A stretch of 64,000 nucleotides of DNA from Vanessa cardui. Lineage: Eukaryota; Arthropoda; Insecta; Lepidoptera; Nymphalidae. The stretch covers positions 9,444,001 to 9,508,000 of the forward strand of contig NC_061153.1 of the NCBI RefSeq assembly GCF_905220365.1, in the 5' to 3' direction. The position numbers and the translations under genes are program-made. Shown in pieces: positions 9,328 to 19,984 of the stretch (position 1 is its first letter; each line of letters begins with the position of its first letter). The notes beneath the pieces were generated by a model. That model searched no databases. It saw nothing but the letters and a program-made list of their open reading frames with translations, and had not been told where the DNA came from.

Positions 9328-9800
9328 ATAGTTATAATTCTTCGAAACAGTGTAATCAGGTAGCCATAAAAATCGTAATCATGATATACCGACGATTTAT
9401 ATACTTCTATTATAAACAAAGTAAATTTATTATTATTACTGCACAATTTCCTTCTGTCTTTTCACTTTTCTGTTTAAGTAAATAGGTAGTGACAATAACT
9501 TGAATTAGGATAGAAAATAAGAATAAAGAACTTTTTCTGTTGTTTTTATCACTTCACTATTACACTTTTATTTGTTCCACTTTCCCGTAGCTTTTGACTT
9601 TTTATATTTATTTTGAACACTTATAATGTTAATACACACAATATTATTTCACTTTTTGTAATTTTAAACTTTAAAAAAATATATTTTATAATTAAATACG
9701 CAGAGCAGCTCAGAAACTGTGTTATCCGATCCAATATTCGTCGATGAAGTCTATTCGTTGATGAAGTCAATACATTAATTGTAATTTAAAAAACTCTAAA
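9328..9800. other. AT-rich stretch without recognised feature
   Basis: No frame, repeat or RNA recognised between the piggyBac right flank and the LINE RT fragment. A short imperfect direct repeat (CGTCGATGAAGTC / CGTTGATGAAGTC) lies near 9738-9768. Confidence 0.4.
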
Positions 9801-9803
9801 GTC

Positions 9804-10436
9804 ATGTGGAAACATTTTAAAAACCATCTTGAGGTAAAACCTAAGTCGGATCTAATCTTACCTATTCATTTTAACGATCCTCAGGTTGTAAACAATAATT
9901 TTCTAAATATTCCTGGTAATGATTATGTCTCCCCGCAAATTATTCAAAAGTATTCTTCATCAAAATTTTGTACAGAAACCTTCCACCTAAAAACCGTTAA
10001 TGAAGATACTGTGTCGACAATTATCCATAAGCTCAAATCGAAAGCCATCGGTAAGGACGGAATCTCTTTGGATATGATTTTGTTGTCACTTTCTTCCTCC
10101 CTCCCTGCTATAACAAAAATTATCAATAAATTTATTCAGTCTAGCAACTTTCCTGACCTATGGGGGGAGGCTCTTATTAAACCTATACCAAAATTGTATA
10201 ATCCAGTTTCATTGTCTGATTTGCGTCCTATCAGCATACTCCCATGTTTATCTTAAGTACTGAAAAAATTGTCTATATGCAACTATCTGAATTCCTAGAA
10301 AAAAAAAATATCCTACCTGATGTTCAATCTGGCTTTACAAAGCATCGTAGTACTACTTCCGCACTCACCACGGTTGTAGATGACATACTTAGTGCCCAAG
10401 ACTCTTGTAAAGTTACCCTGCTGGTTTTGTTAGATT
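9804..10436 (+). pseudogene. LINE reverse transcriptase fragment (fingers region)
   Basis: Reads GKDGISLDMI, LIKPIPK and LRPISILP, then, after a one-base loss and a stop near 10258, SGFTKHRSTTSAL and LLVLLD. These are the first RT blocks of L2/CR1/Jockey-type LINEs and resemble the intact ORF2 at 40897-43833. The palm with the YADD motif is missing: at about 10437 the sequence changes to BEL/Pao RT. Confidence 0.8.
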
Positions 10437-10798
10437 CAATCAATCAATCAATCAAAATAAACTTTATTCATCATGTAGTTCATCCATCGGACAGGCACTT
10501 GCAGCAGGTAATTTGGCGTGAAGTAAATTCAACCAATCCAGTGAACGTTTTTAAATTAAACATTGTCACATACGGTACAGCTAGTACACCCTATCTTGCG
10601 ACACGTTGCCTTAAGCAATTAGGCTTGGAGTGCACTAACGATGAGATTGCTGCTATTATAAAGCATGATTTTTATGTTGATGATTTGCTTACTGGTAGTA
10701 ATGATTTAAACAAATTAATTTTTATTCATAATGAAATCACCAACATACTTGCGTCAGCTTGTATGTCACTTAGGAAGTGGAAATCTAATTCACCTTAA
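10244..10798 (+). pseudogene. Chimeric frame: LINE RT joined in frame to BEL/Pao RT
   Basis: A single 184-codon frame. Residues 1-65 are LINE RT (SGFTKHRSTTSAL ... LLVLLD). After a linker made by a TCAA repeat with ACTTTATTCA come about 110 residues of BEL/Pao RT: HPSDRHLQQVIWRE, TYGTASTPYLATRCLKQLGL and the catalytic FYVDDLLTGSN. The BEL part aligns well with the pol gene at 48108-48400 (minus). Neither half has a complete RT fold, so activity is not expected; the frame could have survived by chance. Confidence 0.75.
10437..10470 (+). repeat. TCAA-repeat and LINE/SINE-type tail at chimera junction
   Basis: TCAATCAATCAATCAA followed by ACTTTATTCA resembles the 3' ends of retroposons in this window, such as the one near 24262-24310. 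It marks the join between LINE and BEL/Pao sequence. Confidence 0.5.
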
Positions 10799-10799
10799 G

Positions 10800-12149
10800 T
10801 AGTTTCTGGTGATTCTCAATCATTAGACTTGTGGTTAAGGGGATTACATGAGCTAAATGCAAGTTTTAAAATGCCAAAAAGTATATAATCCAATGCAATA
10901 AACCAAATGAAAAAAATATATGTTAATCTTCAGGATACATGCTAGTAATTATTTGTTTTGAAAACATGATTTAATTAATTTGGTACGATAGAAAAAAATC
11001 GCAAAGTTACCTCTAAAAAAGTCTTTTTTTGTTTTTTAACTACACTTATATACCTTCAATAATTTTGGTCTTTTGTCAGATTATTCTACAATCAATATAC
11101 TAAAAATTTATTATCTTAATTATTTAGTAAAATCAATAGATTTTTTTTAAATCAGACTTTCTTATTTTCGATCAAAATGCGTAAGCATGTGTGAGCGCCT
11201 CGTACAGACACTGCCGGCCAAGGCCTGTTGCTATATAGACGTGTCGCTCTTTTTACCGCATCGTTGCGAATAAAATCTCGTAGATTTTATTTTTGCGTAA
11301 TTTTAATTGTAAATTAATTGTCGAATATTATTCTTTTTTGTTAATTAATATATTAAGTTAAAATAGTCTAGTTGTAGTTAGCCATTTATTTTTTTATTAA
11401 GTTATTTTTTATAAAGTTTAATTTTGTAAACATGGGAAATAAAGTACAATCTGTGATGAAAACTAAAAAACGTTCATATAAATTAAAAAGCCGAACATAT
11501 GAGCGATATGAAAAGGTAAGAGTATTTTATTAGTAAACATATATATACATATATAAATTGTCGCGAGGACAAAAAAAACTTTATTGGTTAAACAAATTTA
11601 ATTGGAAAAAAAACATATTTTATAAAACAATCTAATAATAAAATCATTTTAAATTTACAAAAAGAAATCATCAGGGGGTGAGATCGTTGACGGTATCTGG
11701 TCATGAACGATATGGTTAAGCATCAATACATAATGTATGTATATCAACCGTTTAAAACTAATAATAATAATATATTATAAATAATTATTATTGGAAACAT
11801 TTATTAAAAAACAATGCAATCAGTTCGCATATAATCAGATTTTTCGACATAATTCTTACAGTCACCATGGAGTATTTGGCCAATGTAAGCAAATCCAAGA
11901 AGAATGTGTGGGTTCGATCTCCTGCTATGTGAACCAAAATTTTATTATTTTTAAAGGACTATATTTAAAACTATATATGTTTAATAATTATTAAAATTTA
12001 ATTACTAACAACTATGTATTTATTTTTTCAGAATTAAGAAAATCGAAAAAAAATAAAAGCTATTTCTATTACGTAAGAGTTTAATTTTATCAATTTTGTT
12101 TATAATAGGAAATATAGTTATGTATGGATTAAATTTAATAATAAAAAAA
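10800..12149. other. AT-rich region, mostly unassigned
   Basis: Apart from a candidate short exon at 11432 I see no gene. A GC-richer patch at 11180-11280 (GCGCCTCGTACAGACACTGC ... CTATATAGACG) could be a promoter or LTR, but no paired repeat was found. Confidence 0.3.
11432..11515 (+). CDS. Candidate 5' coding exon (28 codons) ending at a splice donor
   Basis: ATG at 11432 opens 28 very basic codons (MGNKVQSVMKTKKRSYKLKS ...) that stop exactly at AAAAG|GTAAGAG, a good splice donor at 11516. About 190 bp upstream is a GC-richer patch with TATATA. I do not recognise the protein; a start rich in Lys/Arg/Tyr would suit a DNA-binding transposase or a small nuclear protein. No matching acceptor exon was found downstream. 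Low confidence. Confidence 0.2.
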
Positions 12150-12258
12150 TAAATAAACACAAATTAGCACATCACATGAATATTTAGTGGTGCTTGCCTG
12201 GGTTTGAACCCGCAATAAGATGCGCGCGTTCTACCCACTAGGCCATCTTGAAATATGT
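12150..12258 (-). mobile_element. tRNA-headed SINE, 3' truncated
   Basis: On the minus strand: AAGATGGCCTAGTGGGTAGA (A-box region), then GCGGGTTCAAACCCAGGCAA (B-box region) and GCACCACT. This is the tRNA-like RNA polymerase III head of the same SINE that is complete at 37109-37416. The copy ends soon after the head in an A/T-rich tail. Confidence 0.75.
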
Positions 12259-13150
12259 AATTGTTGTGAACCAAAGAACTAAAATATTTAGAAGTGTCAT
12301 ATACGTAATTCAATATTTTTTATAGATTCGAAATAGTATCAATTGAAAAATTTCAGCTCGTAGCTTCATTGAAAGTGGGTGAAATATTGATTGCAAGTAT
12401 CCAAGATATTTTAATAACGAACGACGACGAACGAATAATTTAAAAAAAAGATTTTAATAAAAAAATTGAAACGAAATTTGTTTTTTTGTTATACCAAAAA
12501 TAAATAAAAATATTTGAATTTAATTGAATCAGTTTTATTTCAAATATCAGTCAAAAACAATACAAATAATTCTAATATCCAAACTATTTTTATGAGATTT
12601 ATGACTAAATTCATTGTGATTGACCGAGTTAACCAATAATTCTACTAAACCGTCTTGACGATATTATTTTTATAGTAACTTTTTGATGCTGATTTTTTAA
12701 ACTTAATTTTTTTTTCTTTGTGTACCGTTATTAGTAAAACGAACAAACACTACGCTTTTTGTCAGTGTACAAATTACGAACAGTTCCAATTTTATTTAAT
12801 AAATCGATTAACAAATTTAAAAATTTTAAAAATAGGTACTATTTAATATTTAGTATAACAACTAATTGAGCTAGAGTAAAAATTAAAGAAAAAAATGTTT
12901 AAATTCACTATTTTTTGCACATAAAATAATAATAATTTAAGTTTAATTAATTCAGTTTAATTTTATCATAATTTTTTAAATAACAAAAAGAAATTAAAAT
13001 AATTCTGTTGTCCTGTCTATTTTTATGAAATCTATGATTGATAAAATTGATAGAATTGTCTTCGCTTTGCTTTCACTCGGTGAGGTTTTGTCGTTTGTGT
13101 AAGTGTGTGCGCGCGACTCTCAAGGGCAATTAGCTCCTGTAGTCCCCTTA
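12259..13150. other. AT-rich region without recognised feature
   Basis: No frame, repeat or RNA that I can support. Confidence 0.4.
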
Positions 13151-13151
13151 A

Positions 13152-14215
13152 AGACATTTATTTCTCAAAAGAAATTACAAAACAAAACAAAATATTACGT
13201 ACTAATTGAGTTGTGAGCGTTTTAGACATACACATTACATTTTTTTACATAATCTTTCACAATATGACTTACATATTATACATGATATAGGTTTTTTATT
13301 TTAAATAATAATATGTATATAAAACAAAATGTATTTCAATAACTAAGAAAATAATAATGTTTTAAAGTGGGTAATACGATATATTGTTCTATATTGGTTT
13401 TAACGTAATGATTTTTAATAAGACATACCCACATTTAACTTTGTTGTGAATGCAGGGCCGAATTCAAGACACTAATAAAATTATTTGTTACATATTTTTT
13501 TAATTTGTTTTTATAAATGTTAAAGTTTTTAAGTTCTTTTATTTCTTTTGGTAGTTTGTTATAATATTGTGCTCCTTCAAATAGTATAGTTTTCTTGCCA
13601 TAGTTGGTGCGTGTTTTGGGTAAATATAGATTATTTGCGTTTCGAAGTTGTCTTTTTCCCTTTTGCGTATTTGTTAAGAAAGTTAGTTCCGACTGCAGCG
13701 TCCGTATGCAGAGTACCGTTTAAAATTTTACGAATAAGAATACATGTATTGTAGTAATAAAGTTATTGTATGTTCATTATATTTGTTTCTTTGTATTTTT
13801 TATTCGTAGGTGTTAGAAGTTTGTAGTGAAAAAGGAGTTTTACAATTTTATTTTTAATTTAATTTGCAACTCTTTTAAAGCCATTTTCGAGGCTGCGCTC
13901 CATATTTCTATTAGGTAGTTTAACTGAGGTTGAACTAGCGAGTAGTATATCATATAGCAAACACGACGGGGAAGACAGCGTATTGTACCACGTAAGTATC
14001 CAAGGAGGGATGATAATTTGCACCTAATTTTATCAATATGTGTAGTCCATGTCAGACCACTACCTAAAACCAATCCAATATATTTTTCACTACTAGTTTC
14101 ATTAATTTTGATATTGTTTATAGTAAGCGGATTATAATTGTGTATTTTTTGTATTTTTGGATTTAAATATTATATAGTGAGTTTTGGCTATATTGATGGT
14201 TAGTAGATTACATTG
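13152..14215 (-). pseudogene. LINE RT C-terminal domain and 3' end
   Basis: Minus strand, open from 14073 to 13840: LTWTTHIDKIRCKLSSLLGY, CLPRRVCYMIYYSLVQPQLNY and EIWSAASK, the thumb and connection region of CR1/Jockey-type RT. The rest is traceable with stops and shifts to about 13440 (KTRTNYGKKTILFEGAQYYN, LPKEIKELKNF). The 3' end near 13152 shows AATAAATGTCTTTAA, a usual LINE ending. The element is 5' truncated. Confidence 0.75.
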
Positions 14216-14229
14216 AAACCATCTGTGCA

Positions 14230-14355
14230 ATATATTAAAGTCAAAGTCAAAAACCTTTATTCAAAATAGAAGTGTTTACACTTTCTTATTGATTGTCGAA
14301 AATCTACTACCGGTTCGGAATATAATACCTCAGACCTGAGAAGAACTTTTTTTTT
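14230..14355 (-). mobile_element. LINE/retroposon 3' tail
   Basis: Minus strand ACCGGTAGTAGATTTTCGAC followed by TTTTGAATAAAGGTTTTTGA and TTTGACTTT repeats. Similar endings (CCGGTAGTAGATTCTACTTT, GAATAAAGT) occur at 24262-24420 and 32160-32310. Confidence 0.6.
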
Positions 14356-14576
14356 TTGCGGGTAGCTGCATAACAGACGTAACTCATTTTGTAAGATCTC
14401 CATTTAATATTAAATTTAAATTACATGACCTATCAATTATCCATGAAAATGAACTAGGTAACTACTTACCTACCAGTACAATTCCTTTCAAGATAAATTA
14501 TCAATAAAACTTCCTTGATTTACTTAAAATTTCTTTACTTCACCATTACCAATTGTATCTGATATAAGCACAAACA

Positions 14577-16095
14577 ATGAAATCACTAATACAATCTATA
14601 GATGACTTAGCACTGCACTTTAATAACAAAATGGCTGAGTTCCAACAAAACTTGCAAGCGGCTATTTCAGCAACAAGTCCCTCTTCTATAATTGCAGCTC
14701 AGTTTAGCGTCTTCCGAAGCTTTGTGTTGACTGCTTTGGAAAGCTTACAACTCCAAATAAAGATGTTTTCCAAACAGTATGACCAAATAGAAATGCGTAG
14801 CAGGCGGAAGATACTTCTGGTGCATGGTATCACTGAAACTAAGAAAGATAATGTAAGCACCGTTGTCACCAAAGCTCTTTCAGAACATCTCAATTTGCTC
14901 ACTATCAGTCGAAGCCAGCGTATGGGATATATAACTGGTGACAAACCTAGACCCATTCTCGTAAAATTCCAGGACTTGTCAATACGGAATAAAGTATGGT
15001 ATACCAAAACTAAACTAAAAAACTCAGGTATTACGCTATCAGAGTTCCTTACAAAGGGTCGTCATGAGGCATTTATGGCTGCTAGGCAACATTTTGGTAT
15101 CGCCAAATACTGGACGAAAGACGGGAAAATTGTTGGTATTGGACCGGATGGAGCCCGTCATCATACCACATCGGCTGCTGAGCTTAGCCCTCTGATTGGT
15201 TCATCAGCATCCCAAGACTCGTCTCGGGATTGCATTAGAAATTCGCATCCCGAATTTAAGGTTGGGGAAGGGGTGGGGGGTAAGGGGGATTGGTGTAGTA
15301 CCTACACCACCACTCCCCCCGCGCGGAAATAATTCATTTTTTTTTTATTTTTGTAATTTTCCATACTAAAATCATCAAAATTCGTACTGTTAGTTAAATT
15401 TTGGAAGGGGAGAGAAACAATGTGATTTCTGGCGCTGCGCCGGCCGCTGCCGCGGCACGCTCGCTTCGCTCGCTCGGCTTGCGCGGCGTTTGGTCATAAA
15501 ATCTAACCTAACCTATCCTTAGCTACTATAACTATCTACTATTTTTGTTGCCGGGGTGGCTTCGCCGCTCCTGTGAGGGGGCTGTTAATTTTGGGTGAAA
15601 AATAAAAACAACAATAGGTATATTTTAGAAATTTATAAGAACCATTTATCTGTATATATACTTGACTACATTTAATAATGCGATAAATGGATCTTTTTTT
15701 ATATTTTATATTATATTGTATTCTATTATCATGTTCTTAAAATCTTCTGGGTGATTATTATTTTCTTTATAAAAGAATCACTTCACTACAAAATTAAATT
15801 AAATTTTTACATGTTTTTTTTTACTATAAATTAACGTAGTATTTGATGAAATATAATACAGAAAAAAAAGCTAATAAACATAAAAATAATGATTTAAGGT
15901 TAATTATAATGTAAAATATCGATCCATATTTAAGAAACAACCCCTACTATCATCAAATTCGGGATGCAAATTTCTAATGCCGACCCCTCGTCTCCTGTTG
16001 TTACGGCTGGTTCCATAACCTTAGCTGGCCCTGCTGCACTCTCCAACACAAAACAGAACGAAACAGCCCGACCCAAGAGAAACATCAAAAAGTAA
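14577..16095 (+). pseudogene. LINE ORF1 (coiled coil + RRM-like), split by a TIR element
   Basis: Opens at 14577: a helical N-terminus (DDLALHFNNKMAEFQQNLQ), a coiled coil (FSKQYDQIEMRSRRK), then an L1-ORF1p-like RNA-binding block (ILLVHGITE ... RSQRMGY ... DKPRPILVKFQDL) and the LSEFLTKGR/QHFGIAKYW segment shared with the ORF1 at 38823-39507. After residue 218 (SSRD) the frame enters an inserted element (15232-15981). The natural C-terminus seems to continue at 15982 (PSSPVVTAGS ... RPKRNIKK) with a stop at 16095. Up to the insertion no frameshift is seen. Such ORF1 proteins coat LINE RNA. Confidence 0.75.
15232..15981. mobile_element. 750-bp element with 26-bp terminal inverted repeats
   Basis: The ends are GCATTAGAAATTCGCATCCC (15232-15251, continuing GAATTT) and the reverse complement at 15956-15981 with one mismatch. 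Inside there is no transposase frame, but a strongly CpG-rich patch (15425-15500: GCGCCGGCCGCTGCCGCGGC and CGCTCGCTTCGCTCGCTCGG). It interrupts a LINE ORF1 whose coding sequence continues on both sides. No target duplication could be fixed. It is probably a MITE-like DNA transposon of unknown superfamily. Confidence 0.65.
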
Positions 16096-16706
16096 TTGAT
16101 AATTTTAAACTGTATATACTCTTCTTCTTATTCGTTTTCTAATGTAAGTTATCTTCATTCTTTGATGTTTACTCCTTTGATTTATCTATATTATAGTTTG
16201 TGCTTATATAATATAATAAAATGGTATATCTTGATAAGGGTGAAATTTGCTTGTGCTTTCATTTGTTGTAATATTTTATGTTGGTGGGTAATCTTCTTGT
16301 GTTTCATTGTGACGTCTTTTTTACGTATTTATTTCAATTTCAATAATGTAATAACTAAACTATATTGTGGGTAAACACTATTTTATACTCGAATATGATT
16401 TTGAATGCCACCAAGAAAATACACTTCTGACATTTGACAAGTCAATTTGTCTTTTTTAAATTGTTTTGCTTGTGATGCTAAGGTATTACACTGTACAGCC
16501 TACAACAATGTCAAGTGTCGGTCAATCTATGTTATAGATAATAATTATCTATTGTACTTTATAAACTAGCAATAATGATATTGTTATAGCTATAATAATA
16601 TTATTGTTAGTATATTTTCTGTTCTATTTAATTATAGTTTTTATAACTTAAAAATCAATAGATATAGATCGCAAGGTGGTAGTTTCGTACGGTATATATA
16701 AATATA
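16096..16706. other. AT-rich LINE intergenic/untranslated DNA
   Basis: No frame worth naming; composition resembles the ORF1-ORF2 spacer of the related LINE at 39508-40896. No ORF2 follows. Confidence 0.35.
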
Positions 16707-16842
16707 CTAGCGGCTCGCCCGGCTTCGCACGGGTGCAATACTAATATTAACATACTACAGAATTTGTTTATTAACGACTTAACATTGCAAACTTCTAAAA
16801 TTATTAGTGTTTCTTTACCATATTGTTCATGTATTATATATA
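16707..16842 (-). mobile_element. Helitron 3' end fragment
   Basis: CTAGCGGCTCGCCCGGCTTC, GCACGGGTGCAATACTAATA and ACTACAGAATTTGTTTATTA: the same 3'-terminal Helitron segment as in the LEP-A copies, but here without the LEP-A head, so Helitron ends also occur on their own. Confidence 0.7.
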
Positions 16843-17039
16843 GAGAGAGATAAGAGATAGTCATTTATTTTCTCTCTTCACAAAAATACTATAGACATTT
16901 GTGAGAGACTGGAGCCCGTGATGGGTATAAGAATACCTGTATTACAGGTCTCCAGGTCCCTACACCGCCTTATTAACAAGGTGTGCTCATTACATTAAAT
17001 TGTTGTATGTATGTTGGAGAGATTGTTTGTGTGTGTTAG

Positions 17040-17040
17040 A

Positions 17041-17072
<32 letters not shown>
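17040..17072 (+). repeat. (GT)n microsatellite
   Basis: About 15 GT units with one TA interruption near the start. Confidence 0.95.
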
Positions 17073-17224
17073 TAATAAGTGCCTACTTGTAATGAGTGAG
17101 ATAGTCCTTCACTGTAGTAGAATTAGGTTATAAATCAAAAATTAAGAGATTTTCGGTGTCATCGGTGGTTTCACTTCGTTCAAGAGTAGAGCAAGAACAA
17201 GTTACTGATAATTTTGCTAATATA

Positions 17225-18533
17225 CAGAGTGGGCCAGAAAGGCGTACGAATTTCAAAATCGCATTACTCTTGACCGGAACGCGGAAGCGGGGTGTGGGTA
17301 GCGGGGATAGGTAGCTTGCTTCTCGGAAATCAGTCGCCATGGAGCGTTTCACCGGTGAGCAGCGTGCGTTTTGTGTAAAAGCGTATTACAAAAATGGCGA
17401 TTCGTGCACTATTGCCCGGCGTCTATTTCGCTCTAACTTTAGATTACATGATTTAAACCAATGTCCAAGTGAAAGTGTGATCAGATCGTGGGTTAGAAAG
17501 TTTGAGTCTTCGGGTTCGACGTTAAATGAAAAACCTGCGGGACGAACAAGGACAGTAAGAACGGAAGAGAATGTAAGCGAAGTCGTAGCGTCGGTCCGGC
17601 GCGATCCCCAGCAGTCGTCGCGAAAGAGATCAGCTGAGCTCGCCATATCAAGAACATCATTGAGGCGTATTTTGACAAAAGATCTTAAATTACACCCGTA
17701 TAAGCTACAATTAGTCAAGGAATTAAAGCCAAATGACCACTATTTACGTCTTGCATTTGCCGAAACAATGTTAGAGCGTTTTCAAAGTTTAAACAATATT
17801 CTCTTTTCGGATGAAGCTCATTTCCATTTGTGTGGATTTGTCAATAAACAAAATTGTCGATATTGGGCCGAAGAAAATCCCCAATTAAAACATCAAAGAC
17901 CTTTGCATTCGCTTAAAGCTACAGTTTGGGCTGCCATGTCGGCTCAAAGAATCATCGGACCCCATTTCTTCGAAAATGAGCGAGACCATACAGTAACAGT
18001 AAATTCCGATCGCTACACAGCAATGCTACGTAACTTTTTCTTTCCCCAACTGCATAATTTTGAAGCTTACAACAGTAGAACCTGGTTTCAACAAGATGGG
18101 GCGACATCCCATACATCTAATGAGTCTTTGGCAGTCGTTAACGAAGTGTTTAATGGAAAACTGATATCGCTTCGAGGGGACATTCCGTGGCCTCCCCGGA
18201 GCCCAGATCTCACGCCACTGGATTTTTTTCTCTGGGGATACCTGAAGAGTCGCGTTTATGCTAATAAACCGACGACGATTGCCCAGCTCAAAGAAAACAT
18301 TCGCGAGGAAATGTCCGCTATCCCACGAGCGATGTGCCAGAAAGTTTTCACAAATTTGAGGAATAGATTGGAAGAGTGTAAACGTGAAGAGGGCAAACAC
18401 CTAAATGATGTTATCTTTAAAAAATAAAATTCCCATTTGTTCTTTTTATAATAAATATATTTTTTATTTCCTGAGCTTGGTATTTTTTTTTATATGATGT
18501 TTTCTTATCCGCTTAACTTTATGGCCCACCCTG
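17225..18533 (+). mobile_element. Mariner-like (DD41D) transposon, structurally complete
   Basis: Left end CAGAGTGGGCCAGAAAG and right end (reverse complement) CAGGGTGGGCCATAAAG are inverted repeats, flanked by TA on both sides (17223-17224 and 18534-18535), the Tc1/mariner target duplication. The 1309-bp element carries one uninterrupted transposase gene. It is inserted in a LINE RT. Confidence 0.9.
17339..18427 (+). CDS. Mariner-like DD41D transposase, intact frame
   Basis: 362 codons. An N-terminal helix-turn-helix part (residues 1-60, FTGEQRAFCVKAYYKNG ... SESVIRSWVRKFE), a second helical DNA-binding part (about 75-125, SRTSLRRIL), then the DDE/D catalytic domain with LFSDEAHF (Asp158), WFQQDGATSH (Asp253) and PPRSPDLTPLDFF (Asp295). 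There are 41 residues between the second and third Asp, so DD41D, as known from the rosa and Visitor groups of the IS630/Tc1/mariner superfamily. It would bind the inverted repeats and cut and paste the element at TA sites. No stop or frameshift; length is normal. The first ATG of the frame lies 114 bp inside the left end. Whether it is expressed or active cannot be told from sequence. Confidence 0.92.
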   Translation: MERFTGEQRAFCVKAYYKNGDSCTIARRLFRSNFRLHDLNQCPSESVIRSWVRKFESSGSTLNEKPAGRTRTVRTEENVSEVVASVRRDPQQSSRKRSAELAISRTSLRRILTKDLKLHPYKLQLVKELKPNDHYLRLAFAETMLERFQSLNNILFSDEAHFHLCGFVNKQNCRYWAEENPQLKHQRPLHSLKATVWAAMSAQRIIGPHFFENERDHTVTVNSDRYTAMLRNFFFPQLHNFEAYNSRTWFQQDGATSHTSNESLAVVNEVFNGKLISLRGDIPWPPRSPDLTPLDFFLWGYLKSRVYANKPTTIAQLKENIREEMSAIPRAMCQKVFTNLRNRLEECKREEGKHLNDVIFKK

Positions 18534-19952
18534 TATTACATGAATGGGCTGTAATAGAAAATCTAGTTGGAGGAAGTAAGTTTATTTTCGGAGCAAAAGC
18601 AACTTACTTGGTTTTATTAACATTAAGGGTCAGTTTGTTACATCTTAATGTGTATGTTTTCCCTCCAAAGAAGAGAGCTGTGTCATCGGCAAAAGAGAGT
18701 ACAGAGGCATTATGGAGCTGGAGACGGCAAAGATCATTTATGTAGATCAGGAAGAGCGTAGGACCCAAAATACTACCCTGCGGTACACCGTATTGAATTA
18801 GAAGTTCACTGCTTATCCAGTTACCTATTCTTACCTTTTGCTTCCTATTATTCAGATAATCTGAAAACAAGTTTAAAGGCATACCTCTTACGCCAATTCT
18901 TTCCAATTTGCGTAAAAGCAAAGGGATTGATACTGTGTCAAATGCCTTCGCTAAATCAACAAATATAGTAAGACATTTATCATCAAGGCCTTTCACAATT
19001 AGGTCTGTAAGTTCATGAGCAGCTTCACTTGTCGACTTTCCAGGTCTAAAGCCAAATTGAGATGGTGAGAGGAGTTTATTATTTTCTAAGAAGTTAATGA
19101 TACGTTCCAGAATTTTGGACATAATTAATTGGCAGAAGAGATATTGGCCTGTAATTATTTACGCACTCTTTATCACCGCTTTTGTAAATTGGTTTTACAA
19201 GTGCAACTTTAAAGGCTTGAGGAAAGACACCTGAGAGAGATGGAGAGGTTACAAATTTGTGTTAAAGGTGGAACCAGTTTATGAACGTAGCGTTTTACGC
19301 TTTCGCTTGTTATTTGATCCTCTCCTGCTGAAACATTGTCTCGCATTCCTAAGATCAGATGTTCAACTTCAGTTTCGTCAGTAGGAAGCATAACGAGTGA
19401 ATCCAGAAGTACTACATATGAGTTTAAAAGCGAACTATGTTCATGGTTGACAAGAGTAGTGTCAATTTCACAAGCTAGTTTTTCTCGTACTGTGGCAAAA
19501 TACCTATTTACTTCATTCACACTGAGTTTTGGATTATCTGTCGCCATAAGGTGTGAAGAATAATCTATGGACTTCGAAGGAAAACAAATATTTTTTAAAA
19601 CATTCCATAGTCTATTATTATTCTGTTTTGATCTTTCTATTTCATGCTTATCGCGAATTCTTTTCTATTTTTTAATCAATGCTTTACAAAAGTTTCTGTA
19701 GCGTTTATATGTAATTTTGAGGATATCATCTTCTGGGTTTTTTTTAGCTTTTTATAAAGGTTGTCTCTATTCCTCATACAACGTAAAATACCTTCAGTAA
19801 TCCATGGCTTACATGTTATTTTCCTATTCTATACTTTAATATTTTTTGTATTCTCAGTAATCGCGTTAGTAATTAATGAGATCAGGAGATTAATAGCCGC
19901 GTTGGCATCATTACTTTTTAGTATAAGATTGTAGTTCAAATGATTTTGAATT

Positions 19953-19984
19953 ATTTCACGGTACGCATGTGCGTACCGTGAAAT
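19953..19984. repeat. Perfect 15-bp-arm palindrome at LINE/BEL junction
   Basis: ATTTCACGGTACGCA, TG, TGCGTACCGTGAAAT. The left arm reads on as LINE linker, the right arm as BEL/Pao coding sequence (both minus strand). It marks exactly the join of two unrelated elements. Confidence 0.9.

Larger units (their letters stand above)
17100..19952 (-). pseudogene. LINE reverse transcriptase, split by a mariner-like element
   Basis: Minus strand. Linker and first RT blocks at about 19950-19209 (AITENTKNIKV, WITEGILRCMRNRDNLYKKL in broken frames, DNVSAGEDQI). The RT core is open at 19122-18604: SKILERIINF, SQFGFRPGKSTSEA, IFVDLAKAFDTV, GVPQGSILGP and the catalytic FADDTALFF. A mariner-like element follows at 17225-18533, and a short continuation at 17100-17222 (SCSTLERSE). 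It is Jockey/CR1-type, 5' truncated, with frameshifts between the RT blocks. The left end meets a BEL/Pao relic at a palindrome (19953-19984). Confidence 0.8.

Noticed and set aside
15509..15525. Telomere-like repeat (CTAACCTAACCTA)
   Set aside because: Only two to three units inside a TIR element; no array.
17128..17352. Minus-strand open frame of 74 codons
   Set aside because: Runs across the border of the mariner-like element and its inverted repeat; a mixture of LINE and transposon sequence, not a gene.
18026..18400. 124-codon minus-strand frame
   Set aside because: Antisense shadow of the intact mariner-like transposase.
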